Assembly (NCBI GenBank): GCA_000999025.1
Contig: LCFM01000011.1
Coordinates: forward strand, 1,797-44,383
DNA: 42,587 nt
From: Parcubacteria group bacterium GW2011_GWA2_43_13
Lineage (GTDB): Bacteria > Patescibacteriota > Patescibacteriia > UBA9629 > GWA2-43-13
Reading direction: 5' to 3'
In this document: in pieces, positions 24,231 through 32,629 of the stretch
Numbering within the stretch: position 1 is the first letter of the stretch
How the letters are laid out: the number at the start of each line of letters is the position of its first letter
The notes under the pieces: generated by a model
What the model saw: the letters and a program-made list of their open reading frames with translations, nothing else
What the model was told of the DNA's origin: nothing
The model's database searches: none
Position numbers and translations under genes: made by a program

Positions 24231-25417
24231 AGTGAAGAAAGATAATCAATAAGTTGTGATGCCATCTCTTTTCGTACTGGGTGAAGAGATGCGATTAATT
24301 CTGTTTGTTTAACCCAAGCGCTTCGTATCACTTCTGATGGATCAAGTATAATGCTTTGTTGAGGAGTAAGCGTGGCGATGACAAGTGATTGTTTTTGCCC
24401 ATGGTATCCTCTGTTTAGTTGATGCCATTTGGGCCATGGATAGGTAAAAAAATTTCTCACGATAACTTGAACACTAAAGTTGTTCAATCCGAGCTCTTCA
24501 TGCATTTCTCTTAAAAATGCTTGATAGATACGCTCTCCTCTTTCAATGCCACCTTGTGGTAGTTGCCAGTGGCCATGGGTATCTGATCGTTCAATAATGA
24601 GAATATTTTTGTTTGTATCCATAATACACCCCAGTACGTTTTTTCGGTAACAAAAATGCATGCGAAAGAGATAATATGCAAAGATGGCAGGAAAAAGGAT
24701 AAGAGCGCGTATGATACGTTTGATTCTCCATGGCTCAAGGAAAAGCCGCCACAGCCATTCTATGCCAAGAGCTTGGAGGGCGCGAGGAGCACGGGGTTTT
24801 TTTCCAGCAATCATATCAAGCGCTCCTCCAATGCCGATTGCCAAACGGACAGAAGAAACATGAGAAAGATATTCTGCGATGAATTCTTCTTGATACGGAG
24901 CGCCCAGCGCTACGCATACAATAGAAGGTGGGTTGTTGTGTATTCTTTCAATTGCTTTGGTATATGAGATGGTGTTTTTTTTGAGAATATCAGAGTCGCA
25001 CGAAAAAGTAAGTTTTGGATACTGTGCATGAAGGTATGAGCTCAATGAGTTAAGCGTGCTTTCAGTTGAGCCGAGAAAGAGGATAGATTGATCTGTTTTT
25101 TCCGCGATTGAGCAGATATCATAGAGTATATCTGATCCACATATTCTTTTGGGGATTGGTTCGTGAATGATTTTTGCGGCAAGAAAAGTGCCAATGCCGT
25201 CGCAGAGGGAAAGAGAAGCGCTGTTGATGAGTTCTTGAAGACGGTGATTTCTTAAAGCATTCAGGCAGAGTTCGGGATTGATGGTTGCGATCCATGAAAA
25301 TACATTTGAACACATTTTTTGTTCAATAAAAGATATAACCTCTTTTTTGCTGTATTTATGGATATTCAGGCCAAGTATGTTTGTAACCCTATTGAGGTCT
25401 GTTTCATTGGTGTACAT
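24227..25417 (-). CDS. WecG/TagA glycosyltransferase fused to a NUDIX hydrolase
   Basis: A 396-aa protein. Residues about 10-245 are a WecG/TagA/CpsF (GT26) domain: SWIATINPELCLNA near the start, LCDGIGTFLAAK, and GIGGALDMIAGKKPRAP followed by LGIEWLWRLFLEPWR. These enzymes add ManNAc-type sugars to lipid-linked acceptors. Residues about 255-396 form a NUDIX domain with WQLPQGG and the complete box G-x5-E-x7-R-E-x2-E-E-x-G (LREMHEELGL), most like RppH/Ap4A hydrolases. The frame is continuous with no slippery site. The ATG at 25417 follows a TATACT box by 4 nt, so the mRNA is probably leaderless. It is coupled to gltX. Confidence 0.9.
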   Translation of the reverse strand: MYTNETDLNRVTNILGLNIHKYSKKEVISFIEQKMCSNVFSWIATINPELCLNALRNHRLQELINSASLSLCDGIGTFLAAKIIHEPIPKRICGSDILYDICSIAEKTDQSILFLGSTESTLNSLSSYLHAQYPKLTFSCDSDILKKNTISYTKAIERIHNNPPSIVCVALGAPYQEEFIAEYLSHVSSVRLAIGIGGALDMIAGKKPRAPRALQALGIEWLWRLFLEPWRIKRIIRALILFPAIFAYYLFRMHFCYRKNVLGCIMDTNKNILIIERSDTHGHWQLPQGGIERGERIYQAFLREMHEELGLNNFSVQVIVRNFFTYPWPKWHQLNRGYHGQKQSLVIATLTPQQSIILDPSEVIRSAWVKQTELIASLHPVRKEMASQLIDYLSSL

Positions 25418-25421
25418 AGGC

Positions 25422-25427
25422 AGTATA
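25422..25427 (-). promoter_or_regulatory. -10 box of a probably leaderless promoter
   Basis: On the minus strand TATACT (25427 down to 25422) lies four bases upstream of the ATG at 25417, so transcription should begin at or within the start codon. No good -35 is seen. Confidence 0.5.
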
Positions 25428-25527
25428 TAAGGTTAAGTATGTCATAAGCGATCATTTTCAGCAATATGAAGATCATCTATCCCCTTATTTACAATGATGA
25501 CTCTTATGGAGTATGCTATATATATCT

Positions 25528-26316
25528 ATGATTGTTTTTTCCGCAATTGTTCCTCCATCTCCCCTCCTTATTCCTGTTATTGGCAAGGATCATACGCAAC
25601 AGCTTACAGCAACGCTGAAGGCGTATGCTGAACTCCAAGAACACCTTATTGCATCTCGGCCTGATGTTATTGTCGTTATTACCACGCAGACGGCAGTAGA
25701 GTATGAACGGTTTGAGATCAATCAATCACCCACGCTTGTAGGGACATTATCAGAGTTTGGAGATCTTGATTTTTCACTTGAACGGACAGGCGCTTTGGGT
25801 TTTTGCCACCATTGGAAAGAGCAATTGGAACATTCTGTTGATGTGCATTTATGTACGTTTAACGAGTTACCCTATGATGCGACAGTTCCGCTTTTTTTGT
25901 TAACCAATTCATTAGCGTCGGTGCCTATCGCTGTTACATCATCATCACGTGCTTCGTGGGGTGAGCATTTTCGTTTTGGAAAAGAGAGTCAGCATATTTT
26001 TTTAACTCGAAAAGAGCGTATCGCAGTGATTGTTTCGGGTACTCTTTCTCCCCGTCTTTCTCCTGATTCTCCTGCCGGATTTTCCTTAGCCGGGAAATCA
26101 TATGACAGTATGCTTATAAAGCATTTTCGAAAATGGGATACCGAAGCAATTCGAGCAATGGATCCGCAGTTGGTTGAAGAGGCTGGTGCTCCTGCTCATC
26201 AAGGGATTCTTTTAATGATTGGGATGCTCAATGGGATAGGCATTGCTTCTGATATTTTATGTTATGAATCCCCGTTTGGCATAGGGTATATGACAGCGGA
26301 ATTTAAAATACTATAA
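25528..26316 (+). CDS. LigB/MEMO-like class III extradiol dioxygenase-fold protein
   Basis: A 262-aa protein starting MIVFSAIVPPSPLLIP, like LigB-fold proteins. It keeps a late ISG-type strand (VIVSGTLSPRLSPDSPAG), and an AGAPAHQGILLMIGML segment near the end, as seen in AmmeMemoRadiSam/LigB-like proteins. True dioxygenases use two His and a Glu for iron; here the expected HD/H residues are not all evident, so enzymatic activity is uncertain. ATG at 25528 is preferred over one at 25513, which sits in a TATGCT -10-like sequence. It heads a run of genes ending in def-fmt. Confidence 0.65.
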   Translation: MIVFSAIVPPSPLLIPVIGKDHTQQLTATLKAYAELQEHLIASRPDVIVVITTQTAVEYERFEINQSPTLVGTLSEFGDLDFSLERTGALGFCHHWKEQLEHSVDVHLCTFNELPYDATVPLFLLTNSLASVPIAVTSSSRASWGEHFRFGKESQHIFLTRKERIAVIVSGTLSPRLSPDSPAGFSLAGKSYDSMLIKHFRKWDTEAIRAMDPQLVEEAGAPAHQGILLMIGMLNGIGIASDILCYESPFGIGYMTAEFKIL

Positions 26317-26334
26317 TATCGGCTACAGTCCTTT

Positions 26335-26610
26335 ATGGAGCATATCAGCTCAGGAATTTCACACGCCCTCGCGGGAAAAAAGAAATCATCTTCAAAGCTT
26401 CATTCCGAAGCCCATCTTTTGGCTGATGAAATAACTCGCGCGTGGAATGAACCAAAGCAGTTTGCATTGTATTTGGGAATCATAAAAAGAATCGGGATAG
26501 CCCGCGCACGGAGTATTTTTTCTGATATAAACCAGCAAGCCGGGCTTGCGACCACTTCGCGGGTGAAATTGTTTATGTGGAATGCTCGTAAAGATAATTC
26601 GTCTTTGTAA
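26335..26610 (+). CDS. Small hypothetical protein, 91 aa
   Basis: I cannot assign a function. It is a small basic, mostly helical protein with the pattern HLLADEITRAWNEPKQFALY and KLFMWNARKD near the end; short proteins with this style of sequence recur in Patescibacteria as far as I recall. It starts 18 nt after the LigB-like gene and ends 13 nt before def, so it is probably translated from the same mRNA. No Cys/His cluster, signal peptide or membrane segment is seen. Confidence 0.65.
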   Translation: MEHISSGISHALAGKKKSSSKLHSEAHLLADEITRAWNEPKQFALYLGIIKRIGIARARSIFSDINQQAGLATTSRVKLFMWNARKDNSSL

Positions 26611-26623
26611 TGCTGTTTCTTGT

Positions 26624-27103
26624 ATGATATTTGGCACAAAAATACTTCAGCTGATATATGAACCGGATGAACAATTGCATGTTTCTTGCGCGCCTGTTGA
26701 AAAATCGCAACTTGAAGATAAACAGTTGCGACAGTTTTTTATTCATTTACGCGCAACAATGAAACAAGCGAAAGGGGTTGGTATTGCGGCTCCTCAAGTT
26801 GGCAATCTTATTCGCGCATGCTGGGTTTCCACTCATGGTAAAGATGCGATTCTTTTAATAAATCCTGTCATTGTCGTCCGCTCTCATGACTCGGTATGGG
26901 GCGAAGAGGGGTGTCTTTCTATTCCAGGCGTGTTTGGAGAGGTGTTGAGGGCAAAGACCGTTGATATCGAGTACTGGGATTCTCATGGCGATAATCACCG
27001 TATGTATGCTGAAGATTTTTTAGCTCGAGTTATTCAGCATGAGATAGATCATCTTGACGGCGTACTCTTCACTTCAAAGGCACGAAATGTGTATCATGTA
27101 TGA
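26624..27103 (+). CDS. def: Peptide deformylase
   Basis: Removes the formyl group from new proteins. All three motifs are intact (numbering from the ATG at 26624): GVGIAAPQVG at 51-60, EEGCLSIPG with metal ligand Cys97, and QHEIDHLDG with His139, Glu140 and His143. The length of about 160 aa is normal. A longer frame from TTG/ATG positions upstream (26582) would overlap the previous gene and has no family resemblance. It overlaps fmt by four bases (ATGA), the standard def-fmt pairing. Confidence 0.95.
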   Translation: MIFGTKILQLIYEPDEQLHVSCAPVEKSQLEDKQLRQFFIHLRATMKQAKGVGIAAPQVGNLIRACWVSTHGKDAILLINPVIVVRSHDSVWGEEGCLSIPGVFGEVLRAKTVDIEYWDSHGDNHRMYAEDFLARVIQHEIDHLDGVLFTSKARNVYHV

Positions 27104-28050
27104 CGCACTCATTAGAAATAGTATTTTGCGGAACATCATCTTTTGCAGTGCCGATTTTGGAGGCGCTGTTTTCGACATCAGAGATTACAGTACGCGCTAT
27201 TGTTACTCAACCGGATCGTCCCGCAGGCCGCCATCGTCAATTATGCGCGTCTCCTGTGAAACAGAGCGCGCAACGCTACTCTTCTATTCCTTTGTTCCAG
27301 CCGAAAGAGAAGGATGCATTGGAACAGTGTATTCGCACAATACAGCCGGAGATTGTTTGTGTTGTATCCTATGGCATGATACTGCCGCATGCGGTTCTTG
27401 AGATCCCTCGCTCTGGATGCGTCAACATCCACGGGTCATTGCTTCCGCGCTACAGAGGAGCGTCGCCGATTCAAGAGGCGATTCTATGTGGTGATAATGA
27501 AACAGGGATTTCGTGGATTCTTATGGATGATGCCATGGATCATGGCCCTGTTCTCATGCGAAAAAAGGTCAGCATCACTCTTGTTGATACAACGCCGACT
27601 CTTTCTGATCGGTTATCTCGCACTGCGGCGCTTTTTACTCCAACGGTTCTTCTTCAATGTGTTTCCGGAGAACTTTCTCCTCAAGCTCAAGAACATGATA
27701 ATGCCACATATACGAAAAAAATAACCAAGGATTCCGGTCGCGTAGATTGGAATAACCCCGCAGACAGGATTGAGCGCATGATACGCGCATACTCTTCTTG
27801 GCCGGGAGTATTTTGTTTTTATGGGGCAAAACGATTGCTGATTCACACGGCAATAAGTAGTGGCATACCGGGGGAAAAACATATGCCGTGCGGCACAGTA
27901 TTTCTTTCACCGAATGGGTTCCCTGCTGTGGTATGTGGCAATCATTCTGCTTTGGAATTGGAACAGATTCAATGCGAGGGGAAATCACGAATTTCTGGCT
28001 CTGTTTTTTTGCGAGGATATTCTGATATTATCGGGCATCGTCTTGTATAA
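27100..28050 (+). CDS. fmt: Methionyl-tRNA formyltransferase
   Basis: Formylates initiator Met-tRNA with 10-formyl-tetrahydrofolate. The catalytic Asn and His lie in VNIHGSLLPRYRG, and the catalytic Asp in MDDAMDHGPVL. The loop QPDRPAGRHRQL fits tRNA recognition. The C-terminal OB-like domain covers about residues 205-316. Full length at 316 aa. Its end overlaps the 3' end of the opposite-strand GT2 gene by 23 bp, a tight convergent arrangement with no room for a terminator. Confidence 0.95.
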   Translation: MTHSLEIVFCGTSSFAVPILEALFSTSEITVRAIVTQPDRPAGRHRQLCASPVKQSAQRYSSIPLFQPKEKDALEQCIRTIQPEIVCVVSYGMILPHAVLEIPRSGCVNIHGSLLPRYRGASPIQEAILCGDNETGISWILMDDAMDHGPVLMRKKVSITLVDTTPTLSDRLSRTAALFTPTVLLQCVSGELSPQAQEHDNATYTKKITKDSGRVDWNNPADRIERMIRAYSSWPGVFCFYGAKRLLIHTAISSGIPGEKHMPCGTVFLSPNGFPAVVCGNHSALELEQIQCEGKSRISGSVFLRGYSDIIGHRLV

Positions 28051-29566
28051 AGGATGTTCTTATTTTTTTTGTTACTTTAAAACCGAGGTATTTTCCCAGC
28101 ATGAGCCGTGTTTGCGCGTCTATGGCAGGAATTGAGCCAAAAATAATCATTGTGATGGGGATGAGTATCCATTGAAGACCGATAAGGCAGTATTTCCACC
28201 ACGGTTGAGGTTGAGTTGGTTTTGGTAAGAAGAGTAAGCTAAAGATTCCAACCACAAACATTCCGATCATGGCGCCTGTAAGAAGATAGTGGAGGATGAG
28301 CGGTGCGCTTTGTCGTAAAGCGCTTAATTGAAATTCTCCTTGTCCAAACCAAAACGGCAAACGGCCTAAAATGAAAATAAGGATTGGAACAGTCGCCCAT
28401 GTGTACATACCTTCAGCGAGCGTAGAGAGATAATACCATTGTACAGAACCGGGTATTTTTTTGTTTTTTCTAAAATGATAGATCATGTATGGGAGATGCT
28501 CTATCCCCCACGCCCATCTCCTTTGTTGTTTGTACAGTTCTTTAACAGTGTTCCAGTAATCCCCGACATTGACATTATCCATTGATACAGGGATAAACAG
28601 AGGAACAACGCGGTAATCTCCATTATAGGTAATAAGACATTGTAAAAAAATGCGCGAATCCTCTGTAACAATATCTTTTTGCCAAAACCCGACATCAACA
28701 AGCGCCTGAAAGCTCATGCTGTGCGAAGAAAATGTAAATAAGCGTTGAGGTCGTGAAAGTTCTGCAAGGAGCCAGAACGTGGTACTATTCGCTGTGACGC
28801 GCGCAAATGTTGTTGCATCCCACAGGTTATTGTTAAACATTGCAACCGGTTGATATGATGCGTGCGTCGGACGAGGGGTGGTGCAGTAGGTATAGGTAAG
28901 ATGTGCGAAATAGTGAGGAGATACGACAGTATCAATATCAAAAGAAGATACGATAATACGGTCATAGGGCTGGTTTTTGAGATGGGTATCTACCCATTCT
29001 TTCGCTTTCATGCCTGCCCAATGGGTATTTGATCCTTTGCCCGGGATTTCATTCGGCAGACCCGAGGGATGGATGGTGATGAGAAAATCTTTAAAAAAGG
29101 CGCTGTATTTTTTTTTCAATTCATCAGCAATTGGCACAGCGTTCGCCGAATCCCCCTCTTCAAGCGCAAGAATTGGAATGATTTGTTGGGTTGGGAATGT
29201 TGATTGCGCAAGTGCCTGAATAGTCGGTTCGATGATTTCTTTCCCTTCTTTATAGGTCGGAAGAAAGACAAGGTGGATGATATCATCTGTTTGTATATGT
29301 TCCTCGTCTTTTTTTTGCATCCAATTTATTTTTTGGGATTGATGATATTTTTTAAACGATGCGAATAAGTAGACCAACCAGTAACATACTTTAATCAACC
29401 AGTAAAGATCAAAAAGAATAATCATCACCACTGCCCAGAGCGGAGCAACAATAGAGAGAATAAGAGAGATGACAAAAGTCAGCCACACGAGTATGCCTGG
29501 GATACATTCTAAAAATCGGTACGATGCGGTTTTAGGCGGATTGGTATTGAGCATACTATTCCCCAT
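28028..29566 (-). CDS. Membrane-bound GT2 glycosyltransferase (cellulose synthase-like)
   Basis: A 512-aa processive-type GT2: two N-terminal membrane segments (about 22-70), a cytoplasmic catalytic domain and three or four C-terminal membrane segments. The catalytic landmarks are FLPTYKEG, SFDIDT (DxD), TEDSR (the TED motif with the catalytic base) and QQRRWAWG (QxxRW). It is probably a polysaccharide synthase that polymerises and may extrude its own product. It directly follows the ABC-2 permease gene (stop and ATG abut), which suggests export of a glycan by the ABC pair. Confidence 0.9.
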   Translation of the reverse strand: MGNSMLNTNPPKTASYRFLECIPGILVWLTFVISLILSIVAPLWAVVMIILFDLYWLIKVCYWLVYLFASFKKYHQSQKINWMQKKDEEHIQTDDIIHLVFLPTYKEGKEIIEPTIQALAQSTFPTQQIIPILALEEGDSANAVPIADELKKKYSAFFKDFLITIHPSGLPNEIPGKGSNTHWAGMKAKEWVDTHLKNQPYDRIIVSSFDIDTVVSPHYFAHLTYTYCTTPRPTHASYQPVAMFNNNLWDATTFARVTANSTTFWLLAELSRPQRLFTFSSHSMSFQALVDVGFWQKDIVTEDSRIFLQCLITYNGDYRVVPLFIPVSMDNVNVGDYWNTVKELYKQQRRWAWGIEHLPYMIYHFRKNKKIPGSVQWYYLSTLAEGMYTWATVPILIFILGRLPFWFGQGEFQLSALRQSAPLILHYLLTGAMIGMFVVGIFSLLFLPKPTQPQPWWKYCLIGLQWILIPITMIIFGSIPAIDAQTRLMLGKYLGFKVTKKIRTSFIQDDAR

Positions 29567-30358
29567 TTACTCCAATTTTGTTAATAACCCTTGATCAAGA
29601 ACTTTTTTAAAGACATGCTGGAATACGATAACAGCAAGCCCTACATAGAGGATATTTGCTCCAAATGCTTGTATCATGAGTCCTTGTGAGAATTCACCGG
29701 TTGCTATGACGCTTCGCATTCCTTCGAATACATACGTGGACGGAAAGGCGTAAGAAATAAGTTGAAGTGTTTTAGGTAATACAGCAACCGGGTAAAATAC
29801 CGCTGAAAACGGTTGAAGCAAGAACGCAAAGGAAAATGCCAGAATTTGGGCATCAGTCCCCCACCGCATAATCAAGGTCATGATAAGCAACCCGATAGTC
29901 CATCCGAAAAAAAGCAAATTTAAAATAAACGGCACAAGGGCGATCCCAATACTAAAAATATTGAAGTGATACAGCAGTAATGATAATCCTGTCATAACAC
30001 CTCCAACAATGACCACTTTAAAAACGCTTAAAATGATGAATGAAAAAATATATTCCGTTGCCGTTAATGGCGAAACGAATAAATTAAGCAGATTGCGGTT
30101 CCACACATCTTCTAAAAAATGGATTGAAATATCTTGTTGCGCGCGATTAAAGAGCATCCATAACATGAGCGCTCCCAATATGATTGCGATAATAGAGGAT
30201 GTTGACCCTTGTTGAGTCTTTTGCAAGAACATGCTTAAAAATCCCCATAATAAAATATTGAGAGTAGGCCAGTAAAAAATGTCCATGGTTCGGGGGATGC
30301 TCCGTTTTTGCGTATACAAGTAATGGAGGATTACAGCCCAAATGCGGTGTAATTTCAT
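29567..30358 (-). CDS. ABC-2 type transporter permease
   Basis: A 263-aa protein with six hydrophobic segments and the ABC-2 layout; the FYPVAVLPKTLQLISYAFPSTYVFEG block before the last segment is typical of polysaccharide and drug exporters of this class. It pairs with the ATPase encoded just upstream on the same strand, although a 144-bp repeat element separates the two genes. The ATG at 30358 lies one base from the left end of that element. Confidence 0.9.
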   Translation of the reverse strand: MKLHRIWAVILHYLYTQKRSIPRTMDIFYWPTLNILLWGFLSMFLQKTQQGSTSSIIAIILGALMLWMLFNRAQQDISIHFLEDVWNRNLLNLFVSPLTATEYIFSFIILSVFKVVIVGGVMTGLSLLLYHFNIFSIGIALVPFILNLLFFGWTIGLLIMTLIMRWGTDAQILAFSFAFLLQPFSAVFYPVAVLPKTLQLISYAFPSTYVFEGMRSVIATGEFSQGLMIQAFGANILYVGLAVIVFQHVFKKVLDQGLLTKLE

Positions 30359-30359
30359 A

Positions 30360-30503
30360 GCAATCCTAATCTACGAATGACATCCTAATCTACGAATACG
30401 GAGCTTAGCCCTGTCTCTACAGCGACGCCACAATTCGCATGCCGGTCAACTGTCTATTCGCATCGCTATTCGTAGATTTGGATAATTAGTAGATTAGGAT
30501 TGC
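30360..30503. repeat. 144-bp inverted-repeat element between ABC genes
   Basis: The ends are a perfect 15-bp inverted repeat: GCAATCCTAATCTAC at 30360-30374 and its reverse complement at 30489-30503. Inside, ATCCTAATCTACGAAT occurs twice at the left (30363-30378 and 30382-30397), and ATTCG-beginning motifs (ATTCGCAT, ATTCGTAGAT) recur toward the right. There is no coding frame. The right arm supplies the last two codons and the stop of the ABC ATPase gene. It resembles a small non-autonomous or REP-like intergenic element. Confidence 0.75.
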
Positions 30504-31417
30504 TTTTCTTCTCTGCTAAACTTAATAAACACATCTTCTAAATCAGGTTTATGGATATCAATATCTTTTATAGTTAAACCGCTGGCCATAATGACGTGCA
30601 GAGCAGAAGTCAGCTGGGTATGCTCTGTTGTAATGACAAAATGGCCGGGTGACAATTCTTTGATATTTTTTTCGTTAAAGGATTTTTTAAATGTTTCCAT
30701 TGCATTTGAATGGTTTTCTAACACTATTTCAATGGCATAATGAGGAATGATTTTCATAAGTTCTTGAGGCGTCCCTTGGTGAATAATGGTTCCTTTATGC
30801 AAAAAGATAACCCGTTCGCACAATTCTTCTATCTCCGCCATATTATGCGATGTGTACAAAATTGTCATGCCTCGCTCTTTGTGAATGTGCCTGAGTATGG
30901 TTCTGACTTTATCTGCAATATCAGGGTCTAAACTCGCGGTTGGTTCGTCTAAAAGCAAAATGCGCGGGTCATTGAGTAGTGTTTTTGCCAGTACGACTCG
31001 TGTTTTTTGGCCGGATGAAAGTTTACTGAACAGCTTGTTTTTCATATCGCTTATTTCCATCATATCCAAGAGTTCGGCTATCTTTTTCTTGGGATTTTGC
31101 ACATGATATAATTTTGCAAACACAAACAGGTTTTCCCAAATCGTCAGTTGGCTCATGAATTGGATATACGCGGATGAAAAGTTCATCTGCGAGAGTATTT
31201 CGCCACGATGCTTGGCAAAGTCCTTTCCTAAAATATGGATATCGCCGGATGTAGGGGTGATGATACCAAGGAGCATATGCATGGTTGTTGTTTTTCCCGC
31301 TCCGTTCGGTCCCAAAAAACCAACGATTTCGCCTTGTTTTATCTGAAAAGAAATGTCGTTGACAGCAACGACATTTTTGAATTGTTTTGTAAGGTGGGTT
31401 ACTTCTATACTATTCAT
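30494..31417 (-). CDS. ABC transporter ATP-binding protein (ABC-2 type partner)
   Basis: A 307-aa ATPase. Walker A GPNGAGKT is at residues 36-43, the signature is LSSGQ, Walker B is RILLLDEPTASLD and the H-loop His lies in YTSHNM. A C-terminal extension of about 80 residues (from about 220) is common in drug/glycan ABC-2 ATPases. It energises the permease downstream. Its last codons and TAA lie inside the right arm of a repeat element, so the element has shaped the C-terminus. Confidence 0.93.
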   Translation of the reverse strand: MNSIEVTHLTKQFKNVVAVNDISFQIKQGEIVGFLGPNGAGKTTTMHMLLGIITPTSGDIHILGKDFAKHRGEILSQMNFSSAYIQFMSQLTIWENLFVFAKLYHVQNPKKKIAELLDMMEISDMKNKLFSKLSSGQKTRVVLAKTLLNDPRILLLDEPTASLDPDIADKVRTILRHIHKERGMTILYTSHNMAEIEELCERVIFLHKGTIIHQGTPQELMKIIPHYAIEIVLENHSNAMETFKKSFNEKNIKELSPGHFVITTEHTQLTSALHVIMASGLTIKDIDIHKPDLEDVFIKFSREEKQS

Positions 31418-31419
31418 AC

Positions 31420-32100
31420 TTACGATGCTTGGGATATTTTACAGTGAATGAGAAAAATACGCTCAGCAAGTTCTTCTTTAAGAGATTGTGCTTGTTCATT
31501 GAGATGTGCAAGGATGTGATATTCTTGTTTTTTTAAAAGATGAGCGCGGGCAAGCACTGCAGTAAGTGATTCCATACTGCGGGTAAGGAAGATAATGCTT
31601 AACAAAAGATACCCGAGCATTGTATGGAGATCAAAGCTGTCGTCAGTGTCATAGGGCCCTCCTTGCGCTATTTTTGAAGGAACAAGCGTGCAGTTGATGA
31701 GCGCTCGAAAAACGTCAGTAGTATGAAACGGTTTACTTGAGTAGAGATTCACGAGTATGAGGTGCAATCGTTGCGCCCAAGAGAAACTTGCGGTGTAAAG
31801 ATTATCGTTTTTGAGATCCATGTTTTCCATGTACTCATCAGTGGTATATTGAGTAAAAGAAATCAACGATCCCTGCATGATGTCAGGAAGAAGAGTGTCT
31901 TCGGAATCATCTTCTTCGTAATATTCCAAAAGCTCTTGCTCAAGTTCAAGAGTGGTATCCCGTTCTTTGAGAATTTTTACTTCATACGGAGATGGAGTGG
32001 ATGGAGATAGTTGCTGTGTTTTTATGGTTTGCGTGTGTATGACCTTAAAATACGGGGAATTAAGGTCAGAATGGTCTTTGGAAAAGGTTGAGATATCCAT
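31420..32100 (-). CDS. Hypothetical protein, about 226 aa
   Basis: I do not recognise it. The N-terminal third is polar with an acidic cluster (LLEYYEEDDSEDTLLPD); the C-terminal half is helical, with a hydrophobic MLGYLLLSIIFL stretch that could be one membrane segment or a buried helix, followed by a likely coiled coil. It ends two bases before the ABC ATPase gene, so it belongs to that operon and may be an accessory protein. ATG at 32100 is preferred over TTG at 32109. The dtd terminator T-run ends only 7 nt upstream. Confidence 0.6.
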   Translation of the reverse strand: MDISTFSKDHSDLNSPYFKVIHTQTIKTQQLSPSTPSPYEVKILKERDTTLELEQELLEYYEEDDSEDTLLPDIMQGSLISFTQYTTDEYMENMDLKNDNLYTASFSWAQRLHLILVNLYSSKPFHTTDVFRALINCTLVPSKIAQGGPYDTDDSFDLHTMLGYLLLSIIFLTRSMESLTAVLARAHLLKKQEYHILAHLNEQAQSLKEELAERIFLIHCKISQAS

Positions 32101-32107
32101 AGAAAAC

Positions 32108-32131
32108 AAAAAAAGCCCTGTATTACACAGG
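32108..32131 (-). terminator. Intrinsic terminator after dtd
   Basis: On the minus strand CCTGT, a five-base loop and ACAGG are followed by GC and seven T residues (32114 down to 32108). It ends the dtd transcript and stands immediately before the ATG of the next gene. Confidence 0.7.
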
Positions 32132-32171
32132 TTAGTATATATGATTTTTTGTTGTTTGTGAAGTGAGCGAT

Positions 32172-32618
32172 TTATAGAGCATAAGAGTCCAAAATAATAG
32201 TAACAGGCCCGTTGTTGATAAGCTCAATGTCCATCATTGCTCCGAATTCTCCTGTGCGTACAGGGATGTTTTTTTGCTGTAACATTTGTATAAAATAGTC
32301 ATAGAGGCGTCTTCCCTCTTCTGGCGTGGCGGCAGTGATAAACGACGGCCGTCTGCCACGCCTACAGTCCGCAGAGAGCGTGAATTGGGATATCACAAGA
32401 ATTTCACCGCCTGTTTCTTGTATGGAAAAGTTCATTTTATCGTTTTCATCTGGCATGATTCTTAAAGTGATGAGTTTTTCAATCAGTATGTCTGCATCGT
32501 GTTCTGTGTCATCTTTTCCCACGCCAAGTAATACGCAATAACCATCTTCTATTGATGCTGTTTTTTTGCCATCAATAGTTACAGCCGCATTTCTTACTCG
32601 TTGAATGATCAGTTTCAT
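32172..32618 (-). CDS. dtd: D-aminoacyl-tRNA deacylase
   Basis: Frees tRNA from D-amino acids or misplaced glycine. The two active-site motifs are present: SQFTLSAD (usually SQFTLYAD, so one Tyr is Ser here) and NNGPVTIILDS, carrying the cross-subunit Gly-cis-Pro. GRRPSF is also conserved. The 148-aa length is typical. It lies 11 nt downstream of the large membrane protein gene on the same strand and is followed by a terminator. Confidence 0.94.
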   Translation of the reverse strand: MKLIIQRVRNAAVTIDGKKTASIEDGYCVLLGVGKDDTEHDADILIEKLITLRIMPDENDKMNFSIQETGGEILVISQFTLSADCRRGRRPSFITAATPEEGRRLYDYFIQMLQQKNIPVRTGEFGAMMDIELINNGPVTIILDSYAL

Positions 32619-32629
32619 AATGAGGATTT

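Noticed and set aside
30360-30503. CRISPR-like array
   Set aside because: The repeats are short, in mixed orientation and without regular spacers; no cas genes are nearby.
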